The notes below the pieces were generated by a model, which was not told where the DNA came from, ran no database searches, and saw nothing but the letters and a program-made list of their open reading frames with translations. Shown here piece after piece: positions 34,243 through 43,420 of a stretch of 64,000 nucleotides of DNA (position 1 is its first letter; each line of letters begins with the position of its first letter). Position numbers and translations under genes: made by a program. This DNA is from Bacillota bacterium. GTDB lineage: Bacteria > Bacillota > Clostridia > Christensenellales > UMGS416. The DNA is taken from the NCBI GenBank assembly GCA_023421955.1, contig JAEZSE010000027.1, positions 1-64,000 of the forward strand. Reading direction: 5' to 3'.

Positions 34243-35370
34243 ATGAACGCGATGGGAATTGTATTCTCCTATGGCATTGAGGACAACCTGAAGGAGCTCA
34301 CAGAAAAGCGGGCGATTGCCTCGGTGCCATTCGGCGGCCGCTATCGCATTATCGATTTTGTGCTGTCCAATCTGGTGAACTCAGGCATCTCAAATGTGGG
34401 TATCATCACCCAGAGCAACTACCAGTCCCTGCTGGACCATTTAGGCTCCGGCAAGGAGTGGGATCTGAGCCGCAAGCGAGATGGGCTTTTCATCCTGCCG
34501 CCCTTTGCCCGCAACACGCCAACGGCATCCAGCCCTGTGGCCTTCCGCGGGTGGCTGGAGGCATTGTCATCGGTGTATACCTACATCCGACGCAGTAAGA
34601 ATCGGTTCGCTATTCTGACCGGCTGCGAAAGCATTTGTAACATTGACCTGGAGAAAGTTGTGGACCGGCATGTGGCAATCGGTGCTGACATTACCTGTGT
34701 GTATCGCAACACCGAAATCACAGCCTCAGATTCCCGCCACAATGTGATTTATGATGTAGCTGACGATGGCAGGATCCTGGATATGCTCTATCGCCCGGCG
34801 ATGAATGGGCAGGCAAATGTAGACATGGGCATCTTCGTGATGGAGAAATCCTTTTTGGAAACGCTGGTGGCGGAGGCTGCCGCCCGTAACAATTTCAGCC
34901 TCTTTAAAGATGTGATCCAGCGCCGGGTGGGAGATTACCGCATCTATGGCTGGAAACATGAAGGTTATGCCATCAAGGTGGATTCAGTGCGATCCTACTT
35001 TCGCGCCAGCATGGAGCTTTTGGATCCGGAGGTTCGTGAGGACCTTTTCACAGATCAGAGGCCGATTTACACCAAAGTGCGTGACGAAGTGCCCACGCTG
35101 TATACCGACTCGGCGGTGGTGAGAAACTCGTTGATGGCCGATGGGTGCGTGATTGAGGGCGAAGTGGAAAACAGCATCCTCTTCCGCGGGGTTCATGTGG
35201 AGCAAGGCGCCAAGGTGAGCAACTCCATCATCATGCAAGGCAGCATCGTGCAACGCGACGTGCGGCTGAACTACGCCATTGTGGATAAAGACTCCGTGAT
35301 CCGCGAGGGCCGGATGCTGATGGGCTATGAATCGCACCCGGTCATGATCGAGAAGGGCGTTATCGTTTAG
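34243..35370 (+). CDS. glgD: Glucose-1-phosphate adenylyltransferase, GlgD subunit
   Basis: This 375-residue GlgC paralogue starts AMGIVFSYGIEDNLKELTEKRAIASVPFGGRYRIIDF. The catalytic GGxGxRLxxLT loop is absent, and the motif LSGDH is replaced by LTGCESICNID, so it is non-catalytic, as expected for GlgD, which raises activity of GlgC. The beta-helix tail is present (VVRNSLMADGCVIEGEVENSILFRGVHVEQ). AGGAGGG lies 2 bases from an ATG at 34240 and 5 bases from the ATG at 34243; the latter is chosen. A 154-base gap with a strong hairpin separates it from glgA. Confidence 0.96.
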   Translation: MNAMGIVFSYGIEDNLKELTEKRAIASVPFGGRYRIIDFVLSNLVNSGISNVGIITQSNYQSLLDHLGSGKEWDLSRKRDGLFILPPFARNTPTASSPVAFRGWLEALSSVYTYIRRSKNRFAILTGCESICNIDLEKVVDRHVAIGADITCVYRNTEITASDSRHNVIYDVADDGRILDMLYRPAMNGQANVDMGIFVMEKSFLETLVAEAAARNNFSLFKDVIQRRVGDYRIYGWKHEGYAIKVDSVRSYFRASMELLDPEVREDLFTDQRPIYTKVRDEVPTLYTDSAVVRNSLMADGCVIEGEVENSILFRGVHVEQGAKVSNSIIMQGSIVQRDVRLNYAIVDKDSVIREGRMLMGYESHPVMIEKGVIV

Positions 35371-35389
35371 CTTTATACAAAACCGACAC

Positions 35390-35436
35390 AATGGCACCAG
35401 CCGCTGTTTGCTTTGTCCGTAGCGGGTGGAGCCATT
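35390..35436 (+). promoter_or_regulatory. Long imperfect hairpin between glgD and glgA
   Basis: The 16-base arm at 35390-35405 (AATGGCACCAGCCGCT) matches the reverse complement of 35421-35436 at 14 positions, with a 15-base loop. There is no T-run behind it, so it is more likely an mRNA processing or stability element between the glgBCD and glgAP parts than a terminator. Confidence 0.55.
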
Positions 35437-35524
35437 TATGGTATCCTGAGAATGTGACGGCGGGCACATCACAAATTGTCAGTGCGGGTATATGATAGAT
35501 AAAACCGCACATAGGAGGTGCGCC

Positions 35525-36985
35525 ATGAATCTTTTGTTTGCCGCCAGTGAGATTGCCCCTTTTTTCCGCACAGGTGGCCTGGCCGAGGTGGCTGGCAGCC
35601 TGCCTGCCGCGCTGGCAGGGCTAGGTGTTGATGTGCGCGCTGTGATGCCGCTATACCAAGGCATTGGGGAGGAGTATCGCGACAGGATGAGGCTGGTCAC
35701 TTCCTTTCAGGTGCAGCTGTCCTGGCGCAGCCAGTATTGCGGCGTGTATGAGCTTGCACATAACGGTGTGATCCATTACTTCCTTGACAATGAGTATTAC
35801 TTCAAGCGCCCAATGGCCTACGGTGAGTTTGACGACGGAGAGCGTTTTGCCTTCTTCAGCCGCGCCATTCTGGAGTTGCCGGGCCATGTGGGCTTTACCC
35901 CCGATGTGATCCATTGCAACGATTGGCAGACTGGTCTTGTGCCCGTCTATCTGGATATTGCCAAGCGGCATGACCCGAAACTGAGCGCTATCAAAACTGT
36001 GTATACAATCCACAATATTGAATACCAGGGCAAATACGATGGCATGATGCTGGGCGATGTGTTTGGCATACCCAGTGAATATGAACACCTGTTGCAATAT
36101 GACGGTGCGTTGAACCTGATGAAGGGCGCTATTGTGACGGCAGACCGCGTCACTACGGTTAGCCCCACCTACAGCCGGGAGATCATGTCACCGGAATTCG
36201 CCCAAGGGCTGCATGGCATCCTGAATGCGTACAGCGGTAAGTTGAGCGGCATTCTCAACGGCATTGATGTGACCGCCTACAATCCCGAAACAGACCGATC
36301 GCTCTTTGCGAATTACACAAAAGACCAGCCGGAGGGCAAGGTGCGCAACAAGGTGCAGCTGCAAAAGATGCTGGGCCTTACCAATGATCCGGATGTGCCG
36401 ATGATCGGCATCATCTCCCGCCTGACCGGCCACAAGGGCATCGACCTGATTGCCGGCGCGATGGAGGGCATCCTGAACGAGAACATCCAGCTTGTGGTGC
36501 TTGGCACCGGCGACTGGCGGTATGAACAGATGTTCACCGACCTTGCGTGCAAACACCCTGGGAAGGTGAGCGCCAGCATCGTGTTTTCCAATGACCTTTC
36601 CCGAAAGATCTACGCGGCCAGCGATCTTTTTTTGATGCCGTCCAGAAGCGAGCCTTGCGGCCTGGCGCAGATGATCGCCCTTCGGTATGGCGCGCTGCCC
36701 ATTGTGCGGGAGACCGGCGGCCTGGCAGACTCCATAAAGAGTGTCTCCGACGATGGAGCCGCCGGAAATGGCTTTACGTTTGCGCCATACAGCAGCACCG
36801 ATATGCTCTACACAATCCGGCGGGCACTGTCATTCTATTCCAACCGCCCATTGTGGCACACGCTTTTTGAACGGGCGATGGAGAGCGACTTTTCATGGGC
36901 CAGCTCCGCCGGACAATATTTGAGGGTATATGAGGATGCCATGGGGGCAACCCCCAATGATCAGACGAAACAGGTGAGTGGATGA
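35525..36985 (+). CDS. glgA: Glycogen synthase (ADP-glucose type)
   Basis: This 486-residue GT5 glycosyltransferase starts NLLFAASEIAPFFRTGGLAEVAGSLPAAL, equivalent to the family's K-x-G-G-L-x-D-V nucleotide-sugar motif, here R-T-G-G-L-A-E-V. DVIHCNDWQTGLVPVYL, TIHNIEYQGKYD and the C-terminal EPCGLAQMIALRYGALPIVRETGGLADSI are typical. It extends alpha-1,4 chains with ADP-glucose in the cytosol. AGGAGGTGCG precedes the ATG at 35525; the in-frame ATG at 35492 is not supported. The stop overlaps the start of glgP by 4 bases (ATGA). Confidence 0.97.
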   Translation: MNLLFAASEIAPFFRTGGLAEVAGSLPAALAGLGVDVRAVMPLYQGIGEEYRDRMRLVTSFQVQLSWRSQYCGVYELAHNGVIHYFLDNEYYFKRPMAYGEFDDGERFAFFSRAILELPGHVGFTPDVIHCNDWQTGLVPVYLDIAKRHDPKLSAIKTVYTIHNIEYQGKYDGMMLGDVFGIPSEYEHLLQYDGALNLMKGAIVTADRVTTVSPTYSREIMSPEFAQGLHGILNAYSGKLSGILNGIDVTAYNPETDRSLFANYTKDQPEGKVRNKVQLQKMLGLTNDPDVPMIGIISRLTGHKGIDLIAGAMEGILNENIQLVVLGTGDWRYEQMFTDLACKHPGKVSASIVFSNDLSRKIYAASDLFLMPSRSEPCGLAQMIALRYGALPIVRETGGLADSIKSVSDDGAAGNGFTFAPYSSTDMLYTIRRALSFYSNRPLWHTLFERAMESDFSWASSAGQYLRVYEDAMGATPNDQTKQVSG

Positions 36986-39393
36986 AACACGGATTACACG
37001 TGCGGGAAGCCAGGGAATTGCTGGCTTCAAAGATGATGCGTTACTTTAATGCGCGGCTGGAGGAGGCCACCGATGAGCAGCTCTATGTTGCCGTTTCTTC
37101 CACGCTGCGGGATATCGCGATGCAGAGGCGCTCAGCATTTAAGAAGAGCGTGAATGAGCAGCAGGCAAGGCAGGTTTATTACCTCTCGATGGAGTTCCTA
37201 CTGGGCCGCATGATGCGCAACACGCTGTTCAACCTGGAGCTGACAGATGTGTTTGAAAAGGCACTGGAGGAGTCGGGCAAATCGCTAGATGGCCTGTATG
37301 AGCTGGAGAACGATCCTGGCTTGGGCAACGGCGGCCTTGGGCGGCTGGCAGCCTGCTATATGGACGCCCTCTCCAGCTCCGGCTACCCGGCCATCGGCCA
37401 CTCGATCCGTTATGACTTTGGTGTGTTCCGCCAAAAGATCGTGGATGGTTATCAGACCGAGCTGCCCGATGAGTGGCTGGAAAGCGGCGAGCCCTGGATG
37501 GTGCCACGACTTGACGAAACGGTGGAGGTCCGCTTCGGCGGCAACGTGGCGGAGGATTGGAGCACCGGATCGTTGAAGGTGCGGCATGAGAACTATTTCA
37601 CAGTGCTGGCGGTTCCCTATGAATTTCCGATTGCAGGCTATGGGGATGGCAGCGTGGTGAACGAGCTGTGGCTGTGGAGCGCCAAAAGCCCCGTATCACT
37701 GGATATGCAGCTGTTTTCCTCCGGCAAATACATGCAAGCCATCGAACAGAACGCATTAGCGGAGATTATTTCCAAGGTGCTTTATCCGGATGACAACCAT
37801 TTCGAGGGCAAATCGCTGCGGTTGAAGCAGCAGTACTTTCTGGTGTCAGCTTCGGTGCAACGTATTGTGCGCAGCCATCTGAAGCATTACAAGACGCTGG
37901 ACAACCTGCACGAGAAAAAGGCCATACAGCTCAACGACACCCACCCGGCGCTGGTGGTGCCGGAGCTCATGCGCATCCTGATGGATGACCATGGCTACTC
38001 CTGGGAGCGGGCGTGGGAAATTGTGACCCACACCGTTTCCTACACCAACCACACGGTGCTGCCGGAGGCGCTGGAGCAGTGGCCGGAAACGCTGGTGCAG
38101 ATGCACATGCCCCGAATTCTGGGCATCGTGAAGGAAATCAACGAGCGGGCCTGCCGCGAGCTGTTCGCCCGTACCGGCGACATGGAGGCCGTTTCCCACA
38201 TGGCGATCGTGCGCGATGGCGTGCTGCACATGGCTAATTTGAGCGTGATAGCAAGCTCCCATGTCAACGGCGTGTCGGCGTTGCACAGCCAGATCCTGAA
38301 AGACGACCTGTTCAACAGCTTCTACAAGCTGGATCCCGGCAAGTTCCTGAACGTGACCAACGGCATTGCCCACCGGCGGTGGCTCTGCCAGGCCAACCCG
38401 GGCTTGTCTGCTCTAGTTGAGGAGCTTTGCGGCCCTGCCTTCAAATCTGATGCGTCAGCTCTTTCCAACCTGCGGCGTTATGAGGGAGATAGCGCTGTGC
38501 TGGACCGCTTGAACGCCATCAAGCGGGAGAACAAGGTCAAGCTGGCTGACTATATCAAGCAGACCCAAAACATCACCGTGGATCCCGACAGTATCTTTGA
38601 CGTGCAGGCCAAACGGCTCCACGAATACAAACGGCAGTTGCTTAATGTGCTGCATATCCTGAGCCTATATAACGAGTTGCTGGAGAACCCCAGCGCCAAC
38701 ATCCATCCGCGCACGTTCCTGTTTGCGGCCAAGGCCTCACCGGGCTATGCCACGGCCAAGCGCATCATTCACCTGATCTGCCGCCTGGCCGATGCTGTGA
38801 ACCGCGATAGCCGCGTGCGGGACCGGCTCAAGGTGGTGTTCCTGGAGGATTATCGCGTCACGCTGGCGGAGAAGATCATCCCGGCAGCTGACTTGAGCGA
38901 GCAGATTTCCACCGCCGGCAAGGAAGCCAGCGGCACCGGTAACATGAAGTTCATGATGAACGGCGCGCTGACGATCGGCACGCTGGATGGCGCCAATGTG
39001 GAGATCCACGAGCAGGTGGGCGATGACAACATGTTCTTGTTTGGCTTGAAAGCTCACGAGGTGGAGGCTCTCTGGAAATTCTGCTACACCCCCAGCGCGT
39101 ATTACCAGCGCAGTGACCGGCTCAAGAGCGCGTTGGACGCATTGGGCGCGGGGCTGGCGGGGGAGCGTTTCAATGACATCTCGTTGTCACTTCTGACCCA
39201 CGACACCTACCTGCTGCTGGCGGACTTTGACAGTTATCTGGAGGCGCAGGGCAGAGCCACCGCTGCTTATGCAGACCGCCAGGGATGGGCAAAGAAGGCG
39301 TTGATGAATATTTCAGGGTCCGGCGTGTTTGCAGCAGACCGCAGTGTGCAGGAATATGCGCAGAATATCTGGAATTTGGGGAAGATTCTGTAA
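36982..39393 (+). CDS. glgP: Glycogen/alpha-glucan phosphorylase
   Basis: This 803-residue GT35 enzyme releases glucose-1-phosphate from glycogen. The pyridoxal phosphate lysine is in GTGNMKFMMNGALTIGTLDGANVEI (about residue 656). YYLSMEFLLGRMMRNTLFNL, NDPGLGNGGLGRLAACYMDALSS and VQAKRLHEYKRQLLNVLHI are all conserved, and the length is normal. The start overlaps the glgA stop by 4 bases, so synthesis and breakdown genes are translationally coupled. It is the last glg gene; the next gene follows after 60 bases with its own likely -10. Confidence 0.98.
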   Translation: MKHGLHVREARELLASKMMRYFNARLEEATDEQLYVAVSSTLRDIAMQRRSAFKKSVNEQQARQVYYLSMEFLLGRMMRNTLFNLELTDVFEKALEESGKSLDGLYELENDPGLGNGGLGRLAACYMDALSSSGYPAIGHSIRYDFGVFRQKIVDGYQTELPDEWLESGEPWMVPRLDETVEVRFGGNVAEDWSTGSLKVRHENYFTVLAVPYEFPIAGYGDGSVVNELWLWSAKSPVSLDMQLFSSGKYMQAIEQNALAEIISKVLYPDDNHFEGKSLRLKQQYFLVSASVQRIVRSHLKHYKTLDNLHEKKAIQLNDTHPALVVPELMRILMDDHGYSWERAWEIVTHTVSYTNHTVLPEALEQWPETLVQMHMPRILGIVKEINERACRELFARTGDMEAVSHMAIVRDGVLHMANLSVIASSHVNGVSALHSQILKDDLFNSFYKLDPGKFLNVTNGIAHRRWLCQANPGLSALVEELCGPAFKSDASALSNLRRYEGDSAVLDRLNAIKRENKVKLADYIKQTQNITVDPDSIFDVQAKRLHEYKRQLLNVLHILSLYNELLENPSANIHPRTFLFAAKASPGYATAKRIIHLICRLADAVNRDSRVRDRLKVVFLEDYRVTLAEKIIPAADLSEQISTAGKEASGTGNMKFMMNGALTIGTLDGANVEIHEQVGDDNMFLFGLKAHEVEALWKFCYTPSAYYQRSDRLKSALDALGAGLAGERFNDISLSLLTHDTYLLLADFDSYLEAQGRATAAYADRQGWAKKALMNISGSGVFAADRSVQEYAQNIWNLGKIL

Positions 39394-39409
39394 TCTTTTT
39401 TCAAACTTA

Positions 39410-39418
39410 TGATATACT
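39410..39418 (+). promoter_or_regulatory. Extended -10 promoter of the CNB-DUF2225 gene
   Basis: TGATATACT is an extended -10 (TG at 39410-39411, TATACT at 39413-39418), 36 bases before the TTG start at 39454. No clear -35 is visible. A short T-run (TCTTTTTT) lies between the glgP stop and this element. Confidence 0.45.
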
Positions 39419-39453
39419 GTCATAAGATTGACTTTTGATAAGAGGTATGCTCC

Positions 39454-40698
39454 TTGTTGAACCTGTCTGTCATCAAAAACTTCAAGCGAGTGCGGAAATA
39501 TCCTGCCGGCACCGTGATGGCCCGGAGCGGCAGCAGTGAGATGATTGTTATCCTGAAGGGGGAGGCTGCTGTCTCTTCACATGAAGCACCATCCCAATCG
39601 GTGATTGCCACATTGGGAGCCGGCGATGTTTTTGGGGAGGACGCACTCTTCCTGGGCGCTCCGCAGCTGTCCGTGGTGGTAGCCGTGACTGACGTGTTCA
39701 CGCTCATACTGGATCGCAACAGTGTGGTGCAATTCATCCAGGAAGAGCCGGAATTGACATTTGAACTGATGAAGCTGCTGTGTGCCAGGCACCAGGATGG
39801 CAGCAAACAGGCTCAATCCAGGCACACCGTTACCAAAGCGCAGCCACCCAAGGCGGCAGCGCCGTCTCCAACCATGCCAGCAGCAGTGCCAGCGTCCCAA
39901 CCGGCATCGGCAGCCGTTGAACCTGTTGCTGAGGATGCCTACAACAAGCTATCAGGAACGTCCAGCCTGTTTCCGGAGGGTCACGGTAGCTATCAAATCA
40001 CCCTCAACAATAGCGACGCTGTGCACCTGCTGGAGAAAGCATATGACTGCCCGGTGTGTCATTTCCAGTTTAAAGCAAAAAAGGTGAAGGGGTCAAAGCT
40101 TGTGGTGGAGCGCACCGACCCCGATATGCGCATCCATTATCAGGGCGTTGAGCCGCTATATTATGATGTGGTAACCTGCCCCCATTGTCTTTTTAGCGCC
40201 CTTGTGGAGCAATTCGACGCGCCTGACATGGTCCGGGCGGATTTACGCCCCATGCTGCAGGCCTATCAGCCGGATGTGGCTGTCAAGACTGGCATAGAGC
40301 TTGACACATTCTCCGTATTCGCCGGTTATTATCTGGCGTTGCTCTGCGCACCGAAATGCTTCCAGGCTCATCACTTGGCCACCGCAAAGCTTTGGTTGAA
40401 ACTCAGCCGGGTCTATCAGGATTGTGGCGATGGGGCAATGGAGCTGGCAACTGCGCAAAAAGCACTGGATGAGTATCTGTATGTGTATATGAATGAGAGA
40501 AACACCCCAGAGCAGGACCAGCAGCTTTGCGTCATTATGGGGGAACTGTATATCAAACAGGGAGACCTGAGAAACGCCAGGGACTATTACTTCAAGGCCA
40601 AGACGAACCGGCAGGGTTCGCAGGTGCTGAAGATGCAGGCCGAGGATCGGCTGGCGGCAATCAAGGAGATGGAAAAGATAAAAACTCCGATGGACTGA
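39454..40698 (+). CDS. Cyclic-nucleotide-binding-like domain fused to DUF2225
   Basis: This 414-residue protein joins three parts. Residues about 1-110 form a CRP-type cyclic-nucleotide-binding fold (GTVMARSGSSEMIVILKGEAAV, then LGAGDVFGEDALFLGAPQ), without a helix-turn-helix. Residues about 115-165 are an Ala/Pro/Gln-rich linker. From about 190 comes DUF2225, with YDCPVCHFQF and TCPHCLFSAL forming a zinc-ribbon pair, followed by TPR-like helices. No DNA-binding part is seen, so it is a sensor or scaffold, not a classical regulator. The start is TTG at 39454 after AGAGGT (39457 also possible). It stands between the glycogen operon and a GH13 gene. Confidence 0.8.
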   Translation: MLNLSVIKNFKRVRKYPAGTVMARSGSSEMIVILKGEAAVSSHEAPSQSVIATLGAGDVFGEDALFLGAPQLSVVVAVTDVFTLILDRNSVVQFIQEEPELTFELMKLLCARHQDGSKQAQSRHTVTKAQPPKAAAPSPTMPAAVPASQPASAAVEPVAEDAYNKLSGTSSLFPEGHGSYQITLNNSDAVHLLEKAYDCPVCHFQFKAKKVKGSKLVVERTDPDMRIHYQGVEPLYYDVVTCPHCLFSALVEQFDAPDMVRADLRPMLQAYQPDVAVKTGIELDTFSVFAGYYLALLCAPKCFQAHHLATAKLWLKLSRVYQDCGDGAMELATAQKALDEYLYVYMNERNTPEQDQQLCVIMGELYIKQGDLRNARDYYFKAKTNRQGSQVLKMQAEDRLAAIKEMEKIKTPMD

Positions 40699-40757
40699 CA
40701 CTTTCCTCCCTCATGGGTGTGGTGGCTGTGAAGCCACCGAAGAAAGCCCTATTCAAA

Positions 40758-40792
40758 TTGCACTTTCCCCCTTGATCCCAATATAGTACAAT
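40758..40792 (+). promoter_or_regulatory. Promoter placing the GH13 transcript start at or next to its ATG
   Basis: TTGCAC (40758-40763), an 18-base spacer and TATAGT (40782-40787) would start RNA about 5 bases before the ATG at 40799. The overlapping TACAAT (40787-40792) would start it at the ATG itself. No ribosome binding site is present before the ATG, consistent with a leaderless or nearly leaderless mRNA. Confidence 0.45.
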
Positions 40793-40798
40793 ACCCCC

Positions 40799-42610
40799 AT
40801 GACGCCCCCCCCCCAAGCCCTGCGATACACTCCAACCACAGCCTCCCTCCGGGAAGGCTCCTCTTTGGCCGTCCGCATCGGCGTGCTGCGCCGCCAGGCG
40901 GCTTTTTCGCATTATTTGCACCTCATGCCTGACGGCGGAGAGGCCCGTCAAATCCCGATGGCATGGCTGGGTTTGAAAGAGGACCATGACGAATACGAGG
41001 CGCTGCTTGCCGATCTGCCACCCGGCCTCTACTGGTATTGGTTTGAACAGGATGTTTGTGGTGACAGGCTTCCCTTCGGGAAGGAAACCCCCTGGCAGCT
41101 CACGGTCTACCATAAGGATTATGGAACGCCGCGCTGGTATGAAGCTGGCGTGACATACCACATCTTCGTGGATCGGTTCCACCGTGCCGGACCACCACCC
41201 ACGCCGAAGCAAGGCAGACCGTTTTCCTACCATGAGGATTGGTACGAACAGCCGGAGCTGTATGCCGAGGGGGTTCTGGAGCAGAATTATGACTTCTTCG
41301 GCGGCAACCTGAAGGGCATTGAGGAAAAGCTCGATTACCTGCAATCGCTGGGTGTGACCACGCTTTATCTCAGCCCGCTTTTTGAGGCCGCCTCCAATCA
41401 CCGCTATGACACCGGAGATTATCACAAGGTGGATCAGGTTGCCGGCGATGAGGAGGATTTGCGGTCGCTCTGCCGCAGCGCCGTTGAGCGCGATATGCGG
41501 GTGATCCTGGATGTGGCGTTCAGCCACACCGGCAGCGACAGCCGTTATTTCAACACCAAAGGCCATTATGACAGCGTAGGTGCCGCGCAATCGCTTGATT
41601 CACCTTTTGCCTCCTGGTACCACTTCCGGCATTGGCCCGACGAGTATGAGTGCTGGTGGGGCGTGAAGACGCTGCCGCAGGTTAATGAGCTGGACCCCGG
41701 ATATTTCAGGTTCACACTGGAAGATGAGAGTAGTGTAATTCGACACTGGTTGGACACCGGGGTGTCAGGTTACCGCCTGGATGTGGCCGACGAGCTGCCG
41801 CCGGAATACCTGCAGCGACTGAGAGCAGCCGTAAAGGCGGTGAAGCCCGACGGACTGATCATCGGTGAGGTGTGGGAAGATGCCACCACCAAGGTGAGCT
41901 ATGGTGAGCGCCGGCGCTATCTGCAGGGGCTGGAGCTGGACGGCGTGATGAACTACCCGGCCCGCGACGCCATCCTGCGATTTGTCAAAGGTGAGCTGAA
42001 CGCCCCCGGGCTGGCGGACGCGCTCATGGCGCTCCACCGCAATGTGCCTGGGCCTGCACGGCGCTGCATGATGAACGTGTTGGGCACCCACGACACAGCC
42101 CGCACGGTCAATGTGCTTGGGGCAGCGCCGGATGCATTTGCGCTCAACAAGCAGGAAAAAGCAGCGCGGGGCCTGACTGAAGCGGAATACCGGCGGGGAA
42201 GGGAGGGGCTGATGCTTGCCTCGGCGCTGCAATACATGCTGCCCGGTTCGCCCTGCCTGTATTATGGAGATGAAGCGGGCCTGTCCGGCTTTGAGGACCC
42301 ACTGAACCGCAGGGGATACCCCTGGGGTCGGGAGGATAGCGAGCTGCTCAACTGGTACCGTACATTGGGTTTGCTGCGGAAACATCATGTAGACCTGTTT
42401 TCTTCAGAAGAGTTTGGAGTGGACGCGATGGGGAATGACGCCGTTGCTGCCACGCGTAAAACCGATGCCGGTTCCATCACGGCAATCGTGAACCGGGGAT
42501 ACGCCCCGCTGCCTGTGGATTTGCCCACAGAGGCGTCGCTGGTGGCTGGACGGATGGAATACGGCACAATGCCACCCAGGAGTGCGGGCATTTGGTTGCA
42601 GCGTTTCTAG
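40799..42610 (+). CDS. GH13 alpha-glucan hydrolase (neopullulanase/maltodextrin-type)
   Basis: This 603-residue cytosolic enzyme has an N-terminal beta domain (about 1-110) and a GH13 barrel. Conserved regions are ILDVAFSHTG (I), GYRLDVADELP with the nucleophile Asp (II, about 324), IIGEVWEDA with the acid Glu (III, about 354) and NVLGTHDTARTVNVLG (IV, about 424). NYDFFGGNLKGIEEKLDYLQSLGVTTLYLSPLF places it with neopullulanase/cyclomaltodextrinase-type enzymes that cut maltodextrins and pullulan. Codons 3-6 lie in a run of ten C (40805-40814), and there is no Shine-Dalgarno site. One base of slippage would shift the frame after residue 6. Next to the glg operon it probably trims glycogen-derived dextrins. 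Confidence 0.92.
   Translation: MTPPPQALRYTPTTASLREGSSLAVRIGVLRRQAAFSHYLHLMPDGGEARQIPMAWLGLKEDHDEYEALLADLPPGLYWYWFEQDVCGDRLPFGKETPWQLTVYHKDYGTPRWYEAGVTYHIFVDRFHRAGPPPTPKQGRPFSYHEDWYEQPELYAEGVLEQNYDFFGGNLKGIEEKLDYLQSLGVTTLYLSPLFEAASNHRYDTGDYHKVDQVAGDEEDLRSLCRSAVERDMRVILDVAFSHTGSDSRYFNTKGHYDSVGAAQSLDSPFASWYHFRHWPDEYECWWGVKTLPQVNELDPGYFRFTLEDESSVIRHWLDTGVSGYRLDVADELPPEYLQRLRAAVKAVKPDGLIIGEVWEDATTKVSYGERRRYLQGLELDGVMNYPARDAILRFVKGELNAPGLADALMALHRNVPGPARRCMMNVLGTHDTARTVNVLGAAPDAFALNKQEKAARGLTEAEYRRGREGLMLASALQYMLPGSPCLYYGDEAGLSGFEDPLNRRGYPWGREDSELLNWYRTLGLLRKHHVDLFSSEEFGVDAMGNDAVAATRKTDAGSITAIVNRGYAPLPVDLPTEASLVAGRMEYGTMPPRSAGIWLQRF
40805..40814 (+). repeat. C10 homopolymer at the start of the GH13 gene
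   Basis: Ten consecutive C residues follow ATGACG directly. Homopolymers of this length in the first codons are classic slippage sites; in this genome no comparable C-tract is seen inside another gene of the window. Confidence 0.9.
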
Positions 42611-42665
42611 ACTTCATCTTTCCAAGGATCAGACCAAATCCGACTGGATTCGGCCAAAGCATTTG

Positions 42666-42694
42666 TTGACGAGCCTTTCTGCTCTCTCTATAAT
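42666..42694 (+). promoter_or_regulatory. Sigma-A promoter of the SigH-like gene
   Basis: TTGACG (42666-42671), a 17-base spacer and a perfect TATAAT (42689-42694) lie about 40 bases before the ATG at 42734. Confidence 0.85.
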
Positions 42695-42733
42695 CATGTG
42701 TATATGTGAATTCAGATGAGGAGCCGCCGCCCA

Positions 42734-43390
42734 ATGAGCATGGAACGGGTTTTGGCTGAATATGCGGTGGATGGCACGTTTTCCCGTTATGAAGTTTCCA
42801 ATGATGAGGAGATTGTCACGCTTGTGCAGTCCGGCGACAATGTGGCGCTGGACTATCTGCTTTTCAGATACAAAAATTTCGTGAAGGCAAAGGCACGGGC
42901 CTATTTCCTGGTTGGTGCCGATCGGGAAGACATCATCCAGGAGGGGATGATCGGCTTTTTTAAAGCAGTACGCGACTACCGGCCCGATCGTGCCGCGACT
43001 TTCCATGTTTTTGCAGATCTTTGCATCACTCGGCAGATCATCACCGCGATCAAGACTGCCACGCGGCAAAAACACATACCGCTCAATTCCTATGTATCCC
43101 TCAACAAGCCGGTCTACGATGAGGATTCGGAGCGCACGCTGATGGACGTGGTATCCGCCGAGTCAGCCTGCTCCCCGGAGGAACTGCTGCTGGACCGTGA
43201 AAAGCGCAACTACCTGGAGCAGAAGATGAATGAGTCTCTCTCCGAGCTGGAGTGGGAAGTGCTTTCTTCCTACCTGCAGGATCGCAGCTATCAGCAGATC
43301 GCCGTGGATCTGCGCCGGCAGGTGAAGAGCGTAGATAATGCGCTGCAGCGGATCAAGAAGAAGATGGAGAAGATGATGGAGGAGGCGTAA
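42734..43390 (+). CDS. sigH: RNA polymerase sigma factor, SigH-like
   Basis: This 218-residue protein is a sigma-70 family factor of the SigH (Spo0H) type. Region 2 is seen in YLLFRYKNFVKAKARAYFLVGADREDIIQEGMIGFFKAVRDYRPDRAATFHVFADLCITRQIITAIKTATRQKH, with IIQEGMIGFFKAVRDY typical for core and -10 binding. Region 4 is LSELEWEVLSSYLQDRSYQQIAVDLRRQVKSVDNALQRIKKKM, the -35 reader. SigH controls entry into sporulation and competence in Firmicutes. GAGGAG lies about 9 bases before the ATG at 42734; ATGs at 42716 and 42740 are alternatives. It is monocistronic, with its own strong promoter. Confidence 0.9.
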   Translation: MSMERVLAEYAVDGTFSRYEVSNDEEIVTLVQSGDNVALDYLLFRYKNFVKAKARAYFLVGADREDIIQEGMIGFFKAVRDYRPDRAATFHVFADLCITRQIITAIKTATRQKHIPLNSYVSLNKPVYDEDSERTLMDVVSAESACSPEELLLDREKRNYLEQKMNESLSELEWEVLSSYLQDRSYQQIAVDLRRQVKSVDNALQRIKKKMEKMMEEA

Positions 43391-43420
43391 TTCTCCTCAA
43401 CTTTAATAAATTGGCTCAGT

